Part shown: positions 1-6,481 of the stretch, piece after piece
How the letters are laid out: each line of letters opens with the position of its first letter
Position numbering within the stretch: position 1 is the stretch's first letter
DNA from: a virus
IMG/VR virus record: IMGVR_UViG_3300025057_000010
Coordinates: 1 to 47,546 of that record
Length of the DNA stretch: 47,546 bases
Direction: 5' to 3' (one strand)
Translations under genes and position numbers: made by a program
Notes under the pieces: model-generated
What the model saw: the letters and a program-made list of their open reading frames with translations, nothing else
Told to the model about the DNA's origin: nothing
The model's database searches: none

Positions 1-16
1 CCGTCTGTTTACTCTG

Positions 17-83
17 CACAGAAAGACATAGAAAGTTCCTATTGTAAACTATCAATAAGAAAAATACTTTCCGTCTTTCTGTG
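17..83. other. long imperfect hairpin
   Basis: Bases 17-27 pair perfectly with 73-83 (11 bp), and after a small internal loop 31-35 pair with 67-71, leaving a loop of about 31 bases. It could be the end of an upstream transcript or a processing site. There is no T-run directly after it on the plus strand, so a simple terminator is not obvious. Confidence 0.5.
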
Positions 84-123
84 TTGTTAAAGTACCATTC
101 CAACTTCCCAAGGGTTGGCAGTA
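84..123. other. gene-free spacer with small hairpin
   Basis: No open frame of note. CCAAC at 100-104 pairs with GTTGG at 114-118. Together with the hairpin before it and the promoters after it, this makes up the roughly 300-base gene-free left end. Confidence 0.4.
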
Positions 124-154
124 TGTGACCGCATAGTGTCTTAACTTATCTGTG
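124..154 (+). promoter_or_regulatory. promoter-like site P1 (Bacteroidetes type)
   Basis: TGTG at 124-127 and TATCTGTG at 147-154 are 19 bases apart. The second differs by one base from the Bacteroidetes -7 consensus TAnnTTTG. The site lies in the first unit of a 62-base tandem repeat upstream of the gene at 298. It is a prediction from pattern and spacing only. Confidence 0.45.
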
Positions 155-219
155 ATGAGTGTTTGTAAAATGTAAGTAGTAATACTTGACCAAGTAGTGT
201 CTTTATACATTTGTGATGC
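127..219 (+). repeat. 62-base-period tandem repeat in promoter region
   Basis: GACC (127, 189), TAGTGTC (134, 196) and TGTGATG (151, 213) recur in the same order, each exactly 62 bases apart. The intervening sequence has diverged. This looks like an old promoter or operator duplication. TAGTGTaTCTGTGAT at 4514-4528 resembles its core with a shorter gap. Confidence 0.65.
187..214 (+). promoter_or_regulatory. promoter-like site P2 (Bacteroidetes type)
   Basis: TACATTTG at 207-214 matches the Bacteroidetes -7 consensus TAnnTTTG exactly. TTG at 187-189 stands 17 bases upstream, slightly short of the usual spacing. This is the better of the two candidates for driving the gene at 298 with host RNA polymerase. 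Confidence 0.5.
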
Positions 220-297
220 AAATACTTAAGATAAGCATACTGAGTACTGAGGGGCATAACACTTATAGATAACTTATTATAAACTAAAAGAAAAATC

Positions 298-2085
298 ATG
301 AAAGAGATTTTATTGTTCGGCAAAGCACTGAACACACAAGATGTTAGTCCAATTACTGTGAATGAATTGGCAATTAAGAAAGGGTACGTGGTTGACCCAA
401 AATGTTGTAACCAAAGAGTTGTAAACTTTTTGAATAGCATTCCAAACAACTACAATACTACTTTTTACTCATCTGTTGCAGATGTTGTAGAAAGAAATAG
501 ATTTGAACTGTTTGTAGATCAAATCTTACACTATGCTTCTACTTATGGTAGTGAGTATACTGCTACACCTTACATTGTTAATGACAATTTTGGTGCAGAT
601 ACTGATGTTTCTATAGATTTTAGTGACTGTAAAGTTATTAAACCTATTACTCAAACAGAAATTGGTATCAAAGTGCAAGATATGCTTGAGTCTGGAGTTG
701 CTTTGAAAGAAGATACACTTGTTAATTTGTTTAGTCTTATTGAAGAATTCAATTTTCAAATTGATGTCAGTGTTGTTAAAAACATTGAAGCTAAAATGAG
801 ATTATATGCATTACTTGATATCTTACCTAATTCAGCAGATGAAATGGTTAGATTTGTAGTTTATCAATTGACTGGTCGTACTCTTTTGATTAAAAGCAAA
901 GAGTTAGTCTATGATCTGAGTATAAAAACTGCTAATGATAAGATGATTTATATCCATAATCAAATGATTAAATTTGGTTTAGAAGAACTATCTAGTGTCT
1001 TCTTTAGGTATAAGCCAATCTTTCTTGCACTAAGAACTCAAGGTAGTCTTATGCGTAAACTTACTAACAAGTTGAGAAAACTTGCTAATAAGCATCACAA
1101 ACCATTTGTTGCAGGTTACTGGGAAACTATTCTGAGTAAGAAAGAATTTGATGTACAAGATATTTTAAAAAGAGCTAAATCAGTATCTAACTTTAAGTTA
1201 GTAAGATTGATTAAGGCTATTGATGTAAGAATGTCTAATACATCAAGTAAATTCTTTGTGATCAGAAATGGTAAGACTTTTATTAAAGAAGCTGACAATG
1301 CTATTGTTCCTTCTCGTCAAATTTGGTTAAGAGACATTCTTATGTCAGCTCTTATAGATAATTTGAAAGAGAAGCAGATTGGTAGAGTTAAACTTCCTAC
1401 TAATATTAGACTTGCAGTGCCTACTTCAGAGAAGACATATGTTGGTAATATTCCATTTGGTAGCTATATCATTCCTTCAAAATCAAATTCTATTTTTGGA
1501 ATTAACTGGTTTGGACATGATGGGGCTCAAGATTTGGATTTATCATATATGAGTCTTGATGGTCAAAAGATTGGATGGAACAGTAACTATTATACTGACG
1601 AAAAATCTATTGTCTATTCTGGAGATATGACTTCTGCTATTCCTGAAGCATGTGAGTATATGTTCTGTAGACAAGGACTTAAAGATGGTATTATATCAGT
1701 AAATGCATATAATGCACAACCTGATTCTAAATACAGATTCTTCGTTGGTCAAACCTATGATGATTTTACTGTAAGTAGAGAGACTCCAGATCAAAGTATG
1801 ATTGACTTTTCTGCACCAATGACAATTACAGGTGAATCTTGTATTGGATTTTATGTGGATGGTCGTATCTATTTTTCTGATTTAAATCAGGGTGGTGGTC
1901 GTGTTAGTAGATTCACTCAAAAGACAAAAAGTATGATTGAGTATTTTGTAGATACTAAAGATTCTTTTGTTTATTGGGATGAAATACTTACTCTTGCAGG
2001 ATATAAGATTGTTACTGATGATGAAGAATGTGATGTTGATCTTAGTGATGGTGACATCTCTACTATGATATCACTCTTATCATAA
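298..2085 (+). CDS. putative immediate-early protein with TerD-like C-terminal region
   Basis: This 595-residue protein stands alone between promoter-like sites and a strong terminator, so it is probably a separately controlled, early-expressed gene. Residues 1 to about 390 are mostly helical in composition and I do not recognise them. Residues about 395-560 resemble the TerD stress-protein fold: INWFGHDGAQDLDLSYMSLDG (from residue 402; central motif DLDLSYMSLDG) followed by SNYYTDEKSIVYSGD mirrors the TerD order of DLDxSA, FYNN and HTGD. The TerD family binds calcium and is linked to stress and phage resistance, but no role is known here. The C-terminus is acidic. The TerD likeness is by eye and tentative. 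Confidence 0.75.
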   Translation: MKEILLFGKALNTQDVSPITVNELAIKKGYVVDPKCCNQRVVNFLNSIPNNYNTTFYSSVADVVERNRFELFVDQILHYASTYGSEYTATPYIVNDNFGADTDVSIDFSDCKVIKPITQTEIGIKVQDMLESGVALKEDTLVNLFSLIEEFNFQIDVSVVKNIEAKMRLYALLDILPNSADEMVRFVVYQLTGRTLLIKSKELVYDLSIKTANDKMIYIHNQMIKFGLEELSSVFFRYKPIFLALRTQGSLMRKLTNKLRKLANKHHKPFVAGYWETILSKKEFDVQDILKRAKSVSNFKLVRLIKAIDVRMSNTSSKFFVIRNGKTFIKEADNAIVPSRQIWLRDILMSALIDNLKEKQIGRVKLPTNIRLAVPTSEKTYVGNIPFGSYIIPSKSNSIFGINWFGHDGAQDLDLSYMSLDGQKIGWNSNYYTDEKSIVYSGDMTSAIPEACEYMFCRQGLKDGIISVNAYNAQPDSKYRFFVGQTYDDFTVSRETPDQSMIDFSAPMTITGESCIGFYVDGRIYFSDLNQGGGRVSRFTQKTKSMIEYFVDTKDSFVYWDEILTLAGYKIVTDDEECDVDLSDGDISTMISLLS

Positions 2086-2091
2086 ACCTAG

Positions 2092-2120
2092 TGGCAGGGT
2101 GTAAAAACCCTGCCATTTTT
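2092..2120 (+). terminator. intrinsic terminator
   Basis: TGGCAGGG (2092-2099) pairs with CCCTGCCA (2108-2115), followed by TTTTT. It lies 7 bases after the stop of the 595-residue gene and isolates it as its own transcript. Confidence 0.9.
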
Positions 2121-2155
2121 AGGATAGTATTTTATTATTTAATTACAAAATAGTT

Positions 2156-2287
2156 ATGACAACAGAATCAACTTGTTTATTCAAGTATTTTAGAGATGGA
2201 ATTGAGTTATGGACAGGATCAGAAGATCTTGCCGGTAAAAGATCTGATACTGGTGAGTATTGGATTATTCATATTTTAAATGATTAA
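2156..2287 (+). CDS. small hypothetical protein (43 aa)
   Basis: Starts MTTESTCLFKYFRDGIELW and ends LND. It has an A-rich leader and a clean ATG, and the next gene's ATG follows its stop by 2 bases. The coding signal is weak because of the length, but tight packing with the next frame supports it. No function recognised. Confidence 0.5.
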   Translation: MTTESTCLFKYFRDGIELWTGSEDLAGKRSDTGEYWIIHILND

Positions 2288-2289
2288 AT

Positions 2290-2454
2290 ATGATCAATAC
2301 AATTTCAATTTTAGTATTGCTGTTCAACCTAAATTGGCAGAACAGCATAGATAATCCTGCAAATGAAGAATTTGTAGAAGAGGTAGCTTTTAATCTTGAT
2401 ATACCTGTTGAAGAGGTTACTCAAGAACAGTTTAATGAAAGATATCTGAAATAA
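2290..2454 (+). CDS. small hypothetical protein with hydrophobic N-terminus (54 aa)
   Basis: Starts MINTISILVLLFNLNW, a short hydrophobic stretch that could be a signal or membrane anchor. An acidic tail with repeated VEEV follows. It sits 2 bases after the 43-residue gene and is the last gene before the structured gene-free region. No family recognised. Confidence 0.5.
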   Translation: MINTISILVLLFNLNWQNSIDNPANEEFVEEVAFNLDIPVEEVTQEQFNERYLK

Positions 2455-2460
2455 CATTAA

Positions 2461-2570
2461 AACTACCTGTTAAAGGTAGACAAAGTAATTGGGAGAGTAA
2501 AGCGGGATGTAAGTCCTTAAGGCTTTTAATTTCACAAGAGCATGCATCTGCAAGAGACTCTCCCAAACTT
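2461..2570 (+). ncRNA. candidate structured RNA, unit 1
   Basis: No gene fits here. A lead hairpin (CTACCT 2463-2468 with AGGTAG 2474-2479) is followed by a perfect 10-bp stem, TTGGGAGAGT 2489-2498 with ACTCTCCCAA 2557-2566. Inside it lie two smaller helices: AAGC 2500-2503 with GCTT 2522-2525, and GCA 2540-2542 with TGC 2549-2551. The layout is a three-way junction. The stem is much richer in G and C than its surroundings. I know no RNA family with this sequence. Strand is inferred from the neighbouring genes. Confidence 0.55.
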
Positions 2571-2578
2571 CTTATAAT

Positions 2579-2780
2579 ACTACCTGTTGAAGATAGACAA
2601 AGTGAGACACCTGCCTCTTAACTGATTAAGGAAAGCATAAACGGGCTCACTAACACAAACCAAGTAACGTGTTAAGTCTATTGGATGGTGTAAGATAGCA
2701 GAGGGGACTAACCCTTGAATTAGGGAGCGAAAGCATAGAACTGATGTATAGCTTGAACACTCCACTTGGGGGCAGGTAGT
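2579..2780 (+). ncRNA. candidate structured RNA, unit 2 (about 200 nt)
   Basis: The ends close with an 8-bp stem, ACTACCTG 2579-2586 with CAGGTAGT 2773-2780. Inside are AGTGAG 2601-2606 with CTCACT 2646-2651, AACAC 2652-2656 with GTGTT 2669-2673, CTAT 2678-2681 with ATAG 2695-2698, CCCT 2712-2715 with AGGG 2722-2725, a GC-GAAA-GC mini-hairpin, and CTCC paired across ACTT just before the closing strand. Its first 25 bases match unit 1 at 23 positions. No tRNA, RNase P or tmRNA hallmarks are visible. It ends about 17 bases before the next likely start codon, so a leader or riboregulator role is also possible. Confidence 0.55.
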
Positions 2781-2796
2781 GTTTTTTATAAAAAAT

Positions 2797-3033
2797 ATGA
2801 TTATGGGAAATTTAAAATGGATTTTATTAGTGATGGAGTTACAAATAGCTTTATTGGGCTATTTAGTATTTTCATCTGAATTAAAAAAAAGAGATTCTCA
2901 AGATGATTTTAAAACAAACTATGAAATAGACTTAAAGGCGGATCATTACCTAATTAAAGGTGCTTATGACGGTAAAGTTCATAGAGTTGAATTTAATGAT
3001 TTAGAAGAATGGGTTATTAATGATAATATATGA
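2797..3033 (+). CDS. small membrane protein
   Basis: The frame could open at a GTG at 2779, but that lies inside the closing stem of the RNA structure, so ATG 2797 or 2803 is preferred. MGNLKWILLVMELQIALLGYL is one N-terminal transmembrane helix, followed by a charged region of about 50 residues that probably faces the cytoplasm or periplasm. Its stop overlaps the next start (ATGA), so the two are translationally coupled. No family recognised. Confidence 0.7.
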   Translation: MIMGNLKWILLVMELQIALLGYLVFSSELKKRDSQDDFKTNYEIDLKADHYLIKGAYDGKVHRVEFNDLEEWVINDNI

Positions 3034-3857
3034 TTATGAAAGAAGGAAAAGTAACATTTTTAATGGGAGAAAGAGAATATCAAAGATATTATGTAGATCT
3101 TATGTCCCGAGATGATGATTATAAAAGATTGAAATATTATAATCACGGTGTACCACAGTTTTATTTTGCAACAAAGAAAGAAACTGATACTCATATTTAC
3201 TGGAGTGGATGTAGCAAAAATCCAATGTTTGAAAATAGTAAATTGTTTTTCAAACATAATACACATGACGGAGCCACTTATGATAAGCAAAAGCAGACTC
3301 TAAAGATTTGGTTTGGTAAAAGATTGTGTAATTTAGAACATAGTGTAAAAACTGATATTATATCTCAATTTGCACCTTGGTTGGGGGAAGGACATGGTCA
3401 AAATCAATTACAAGTTATGATCAATAACAGAATTTTAAATAAAATTGCTAAAGGTAAAGTTAATTCTAATGAAGAATTAGTTGCTGAATTTTGCAAGAAT
3501 CAACCTTATAAAAGATTAAATATAGATTCTAATTTATTTACTGAGGTCTTAACATGTGGAGCATGGTTACCAGGTAAAGATCTAAGAACAGTTTTAGAAG
3601 CTACTGAAGATGTTAATCGTATGCTTAGATGGATATTAGTTAATGGAAGACTTGATTCTGACATTATAAATTTAAGCAGAATAGCATTAAGTATTGACAA
3701 AAAAGTTCCTACAAACCTCTCTCACGAAGAGAGAAAAAGTCTTAGTAAAGAATACTATTCTATATATAAAAATAGATTAGAAATTTATGAGGGTTTAGAA
3801 GGTTCTTTTCGATCTTATGAAGTTATTCCTGACGATGACGAAGATTTACCTTTTTAA
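3030..3857 (+). CDS. hypothetical protein with SSB-like acidic C-terminal tip
   Basis: 275 residues, coupled to the membrane protein upstream by ATGA. I do not recognise the body, which is basic and aromatic-rich in its first third. The last residues are PDDDEDLPF. Bacterial single-stranded DNA-binding proteins end in the same kind of tip (E. coli SSB: DDDIPF), which docks many DNA-repair and replication enzymes. The tail suggests either that this is itself a DNA-binding protein or that it mimics SSB to recruit or block host enzymes. This is inferred from the tail only. Confidence 0.85.
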   Translation: MIMKEGKVTFLMGEREYQRYYVDLMSRDDDYKRLKYYNHGVPQFYFATKKETDTHIYWSGCSKNPMFENSKLFFKHNTHDGATYDKQKQTLKIWFGKRLCNLEHSVKTDIISQFAPWLGEGHGQNQLQVMINNRILNKIAKGKVNSNEELVAEFCKNQPYKRLNIDSNLFTEVLTCGAWLPGKDLRTVLEATEDVNRMLRWILVNGRLDSDIINLSRIALSIDKKVPTNLSHEERKSLSKEYYSIYKNRLEIYEGLEGSFRSYEVIPDDDEDLPF

Positions 3858-3867
3858 TATTTAAGAT

Positions 3868-4086
3868 ATGGATAATAATATAATTACTTCTGTATTAGGA
3901 TTTGACTTTAATGTCAATTTAGTTGATATAAATGATAATCCTGTAAAATTTGGAGTGGGTAGAACAGTCTATCCCAATGTTTATAGAAAACATGTAAATA
4001 TTAGACAGTTTGATAAAAAATTCTTCACAAGTTTTAATGAAGAACTGCTGCAAAAAATTAAAGATTACAAGCACTTAAATAGTTAA
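3868..4086 (+). CDS. hypothetical protein (72 aa)
   Basis: Opens with an ATG 10 bases after the previous stop and ends 2 bases before the next gene. It has a mixed beta-like composition (VLGFDFNVNLVDINDNP) and a basic centre. No motif or family recognised; the tight packing supports it as a real gene. Confidence 0.7.
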   Translation: MDNNIITSVLGFDFNVNLVDINDNPVKFGVGRTVYPNVYRKHVNIRQFDKKFFTSFNEELLQKIKDYKHLNS

Positions 4087-4088
4087 AT

Positions 4089-4511
4089 ATGAATATCAGA
4101 GTTGAATATGAAGATACAGATGTTGCCAAAATATTATCAGAAATGATTAAACATCATAACAAAGAAGAGCTTGTAAAATTATTTACTCCTTTAATATGCG
4201 AGCATAGTGATGCTGTTCAAAGACTTTTTAAATTAAATATTCCAGGTAATAAGTTACCTAAAGTTTTATTAAACGGTACTATATGTAAAGTTCCCGTTGC
4301 TTCTTTAGGATATGAGGCTAATGAAAAGTTAATTAAGGAAAAATTTGCGGATCAAGATGATAATGTTCCTGTTAAGATTGCAGAATTTCGTGGTTATCAC
4401 GATTATGTTAATTACAGAATTGAATATACTAATGTTTTAGATGATGGAGAAATGGTTACAGCAACAACCAGTGTTAAATTTGCAGAAATAACAGAAATAG
4501 AAGAATTTTAA
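4089..4511 (+). CDS. hypothetical protein (140 aa)
   Basis: Starts MNIRVEYEDTDVAKILSEMI. The C-terminal half has alternating hydrophobic strands (YVNYRIEYTNVLDDGEMVTATTSVKF). It ends with an acidic tail EITEIEEF. It is the last gene before the terminator at 4549. No known function. Confidence 0.75.
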   Translation: MNIRVEYEDTDVAKILSEMIKHHNKEELVKLFTPLICEHSDAVQRLFKLNIPGNKLPKVLLNGTICKVPVASLGYEANEKLIKEKFADQDDNVPVKIAEFRGYHDYVNYRIEYTNVLDDGEMVTATTSVKFAEITEIEEF

Positions 4512-4513
4512 GA

Positions 4514-4528
4514 TAGTGTATCTGTGAT
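4514..4528 (+). promoter_or_regulatory. element resembling the left-end promoter repeats
   Basis: TAGTGT followed by TCTGTGAT repeats the two conserved blocks of the 127-219 tandem repeat, but with one base between them. It sits directly after the stop at 4511 and before a terminator, so it may be an operator-like or processing element rather than a promoter. Confidence 0.3.
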
Positions 4529-4548
4529 ATGCTTTTCCGAATAAATGA

Positions 4549-4577
4549 AACAGGGGGATTTAACATCTCCCTGTTTT
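4549..4577 (+). terminator. intrinsic terminator
   Basis: AACAGGGGGAT (4549-4559) pairs with ATCTCCCTGTT (4565-4575; one G-T pair), a 5-base loop, then a short T-run. It ends the 2797-4511 transcript. Confidence 0.85.
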
Positions 4578-4668
4578 CATTGTTAGCTATATATTATTAA
4601 ATAATATTTGTTTGTTTAAGTATATTACTTTAAATGTCATATATTTATCTGCATATTTATTATGTATA

Positions 4669-4932
4669 ATGATTTATCAGCTTCCAAATGGGAAAATCAT
4701 ACATCTCTCAATAGAAGAGTATTTAAGTCTAACTGAAGAAGATATTCAATATCTAATTTCATTAGACTATGGGGAGCATATTAGAGATCCGTTTTCAGGA
4801 TCAGCAGTCAAAAAAAACAGTAAAGAAAAATATTATGACTTCAGTTCTATGAACGATGAAGACATAGAAGATAATGCATCAGACAATCCTTTTGATGACA
4901 TTGTAGATTTATCGGATAATTTGGATACGTAG
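4669..4932 (+). CDS. small acidic hypothetical protein (87 aa)
   Basis: ATG 4669 (MIYQLPNGKIIHLSIEEYLSL) is preferred over an upstream in-frame TTG at 4612, whose extra residues would read through AT-rich leader. The first 45 residues look folded; the rest is disordered and rich in D, E, N and S. It stands between terminators with its own leader. No family named. Confidence 0.7.
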   Translation: MIYQLPNGKIIHLSIEEYLSLTEEDIQYLISLDYGEHIRDPFSGSAVKKNSKEKYYDFSSMNDEDIEDNASDNPFDDIVDLSDNLDT

Positions 4933-5034
4933 TTTATAGTCCGGAATTTAAACTACTACTTACCTTAACATGAGTAATTAAGGATATAGTATACACTCAA
5001 AAATCAATTTATTTATTAATTAAAACTTAAGATT

Positions 5035-5517
5035 ATGAACTCAAAAGTAGTTGTATTAGCAGATGAAACAACAGGAGCTGTTGTTAATGTTTCACAAAAC
5101 AATCCTGAGTACGGATATCTCCGTGTTCAACAAGTAAGAACAATGATTGATGATAATGGTTTCTTGCGTAGAAAACCAATTTCAGCATTGATTCCGGGTA
5201 CAGTTGATGAGTTAAAAGCATCAGGGTTCTTTGCAGGACAAGAACTTGATGGTAAAATCATTGTAGAAGAATCACTAGAACCATTCAATGAGAAAAATCC
5301 AGATAGAGATTTGAAAATTGCTGGTGAAACTGGTATTGTTTGTACTTTAGGAGGACTACCTATTTACCGAAGAACTAAAATGAGTTTTGATGGTAGTTTA
5401 ACTGACACATTGGTTAAGCACGATAATGTTGAACAGTTACGTGAAGCATATCAAGCTGCTACAAAAGCTAATTCTGAAGGCATTCAAAGTGCAGCTGGAG
5501 CAGACTTTAATGTATAA
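5035..5517 (+). CDS. separately transcribed conserved-looking protein (160 aa)
   Basis: Starts MNSKVVVLADETTGAVVNVS. It has a 100-base leader, its own terminator at 5547, and a richer use of C-ending and G-ending codons than its neighbours, suggesting strong independent expression. Many short strands and glycines (residues about 80-120) would fit a compact beta fold. The position among replication genes would suit a DNA-binding role, but no motif proves it. Function unknown. Confidence 0.85.
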   Translation: MNSKVVVLADETTGAVVNVSQNNPEYGYLRVQQVRTMIDDNGFLRRKPISALIPGTVDELKASGFFAGQELDGKIIVEESLEPFNEKNPDRDLKIAGETGIVCTLGGLPIYRRTKMSFDGSLTDTLVKHDNVEQLREAYQAATKANSEGIQSAAGADFNV

Positions 5518-5546
5518 AAGTTGGAATAACTTATAATATATCTAAT

Positions 5547-5578
5547 AAAAAGGGGGTGTATAGCCCCCTTTTGTTTTA
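5547..5578 (+). terminator. intrinsic terminator
   Basis: AAAAGGGGG (5548-5556) pairs with CCCCCTTTT (5564-5572) across a 7-base loop, with more T after it. It isolates the 160-residue gene. Confidence 0.9.
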
Positions 5579-5591
5579 TTAATTTAATTGT

Positions 5592-6092
5592 ATGATTAAA
5601 ATGGAAAAGTTAAAAAAGCAGGTAAGACATTACCAATTGCATAGTGGTAAAACATATATGCAGTATGAACAAGATAAATACTCAAAATATCAGAACTACT
5701 TGTATAAAAGAGCTCTGTATGGATTAAGTAGTATTGAAAAGGATGAACTAGAGAAAATGTGTGAAAGAAAAAAACACAGGATCAGAACAGTTCATCGTAG
5801 AGCACAGGGGGTTTTAAATATTGCAAAACAGAAAGTTACTATTGCATATAGCAATGATATTTTTCAATATTTTTTCCCAAACTCTAAATTAACAAAGCAG
5901 TTAGCAGAGTTGACAGATACTGATGAAAACTTTAGAAATAGTTTAACTTTTAAAGATTTACTATTGACAAAAGATGATATTATTAGTATCTTTATAGAGA
6001 ACGGAATACTTCCTAAAAACTTTTTAAGTTTAAAAGAAGAACCTGTTAGATTGCCAAGTTTAAAAAATGAAAACAAAACTCAAAGAGTGTGA
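5592..6092 (+). CDS. basic hypothetical protein (166 aa)
   Basis: Starts at ATG 5592, with a second ATG at 5601 as an alternative. The first 90 residues are very rich in K, R, Y and Q and probably helical (KYSKYQNYLYKRALYGL), suggesting nucleic-acid contact. The second half is more acidic. It overlaps the HNH gene by 26 bases. No family recognised. Confidence 0.75.
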   Translation: MIKMEKLKKQVRHYQLHSGKTYMQYEQDKYSKYQNYLYKRALYGLSSIEKDELEKMCERKKHRIRTVHRRAQGVLNIAKQKVTIAYSNDIFQYFFPNSKLTKQLAELTDTDENFRNSLTFKDLLLTKDDIISIFIENGILPKNFLSLKEEPVRLPSLKNENKTQRV

Positions 6093-6471
6093 TGGTTGTA
6101 ATAAAATGACCGTTATATGGAAGAACCATGAGGGATTTAGATACTGTAAGTATTGCTGGAGTTGCCAAAAAAATTCAGATGTTACACAGAAACCAAAAAA
6201 ATCTAAAATCCCTCAGGTCTCTTCTAAAAGAAAAAAGAAAGATCAAGAATATCTTAAATTAAGACAAAGATATCTCACAGAAAACCACTTATGTACTGTA
6301 AATGTAAATGGTTGTACTAATAGTGCAACTGATGTACATCATACATATGCTGGTAGCAATAGAGAAGCGTTTTATTTAGTTCAAAGCACCTGGTTACCAG
6401 TGTGTAGGAATTGTCATGATTGGATTCATGCAAATCCTGCAGATGCTAGAACAATGAAATGGCTAAAATAA
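6067..6471 (+). CDS. HNH-type nuclease with N-terminal zinc knuckle
   Basis: 134 residues. C8-x2-C11, C27-x2-C30-x2-C33 form an N-terminal metal-binding knuckle, followed by a very basic linker. The C-terminal half has the HNH pattern: C-x-V-x4-C before DVHHTYAG, then LPVCRNCHDWIHANP, with the zinc-binding cysteines and the final histidine in place. The knuckle plus HNH order recalls NinG/Rap-type recombination nucleases as well as free HNH proteins. It sits directly before the SF2 helicase, so a role in repair or recombination of phage DNA is likelier than homing. Confidence 0.8.
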   Translation: MKTKLKECDGCNKMTVIWKNHEGFRYCKYCWSCQKNSDVTQKPKKSKIPQVSSKRKKKDQEYLKLRQRYLTENHLCTVNVNGCTNSATDVHHTYAGSNREAFYLVQSTWLPVCRNCHDWIHANPADARTMKWLK

Positions 6472-6481
6472 TTTAAACATT

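Noticed and set aside
2491-2564. Possible tRNA of 74 bases
   Set aside because: The acceptor-like stem pairs, but no T-loop (TTCRA), no D-arm and no 5+7+5 anticodon arm can be drawn.
2580-2765. 61-residue minus-strand frame in the gap
   Set aside because: It coincides with the paired structure and has no coding neighbours on that strand.
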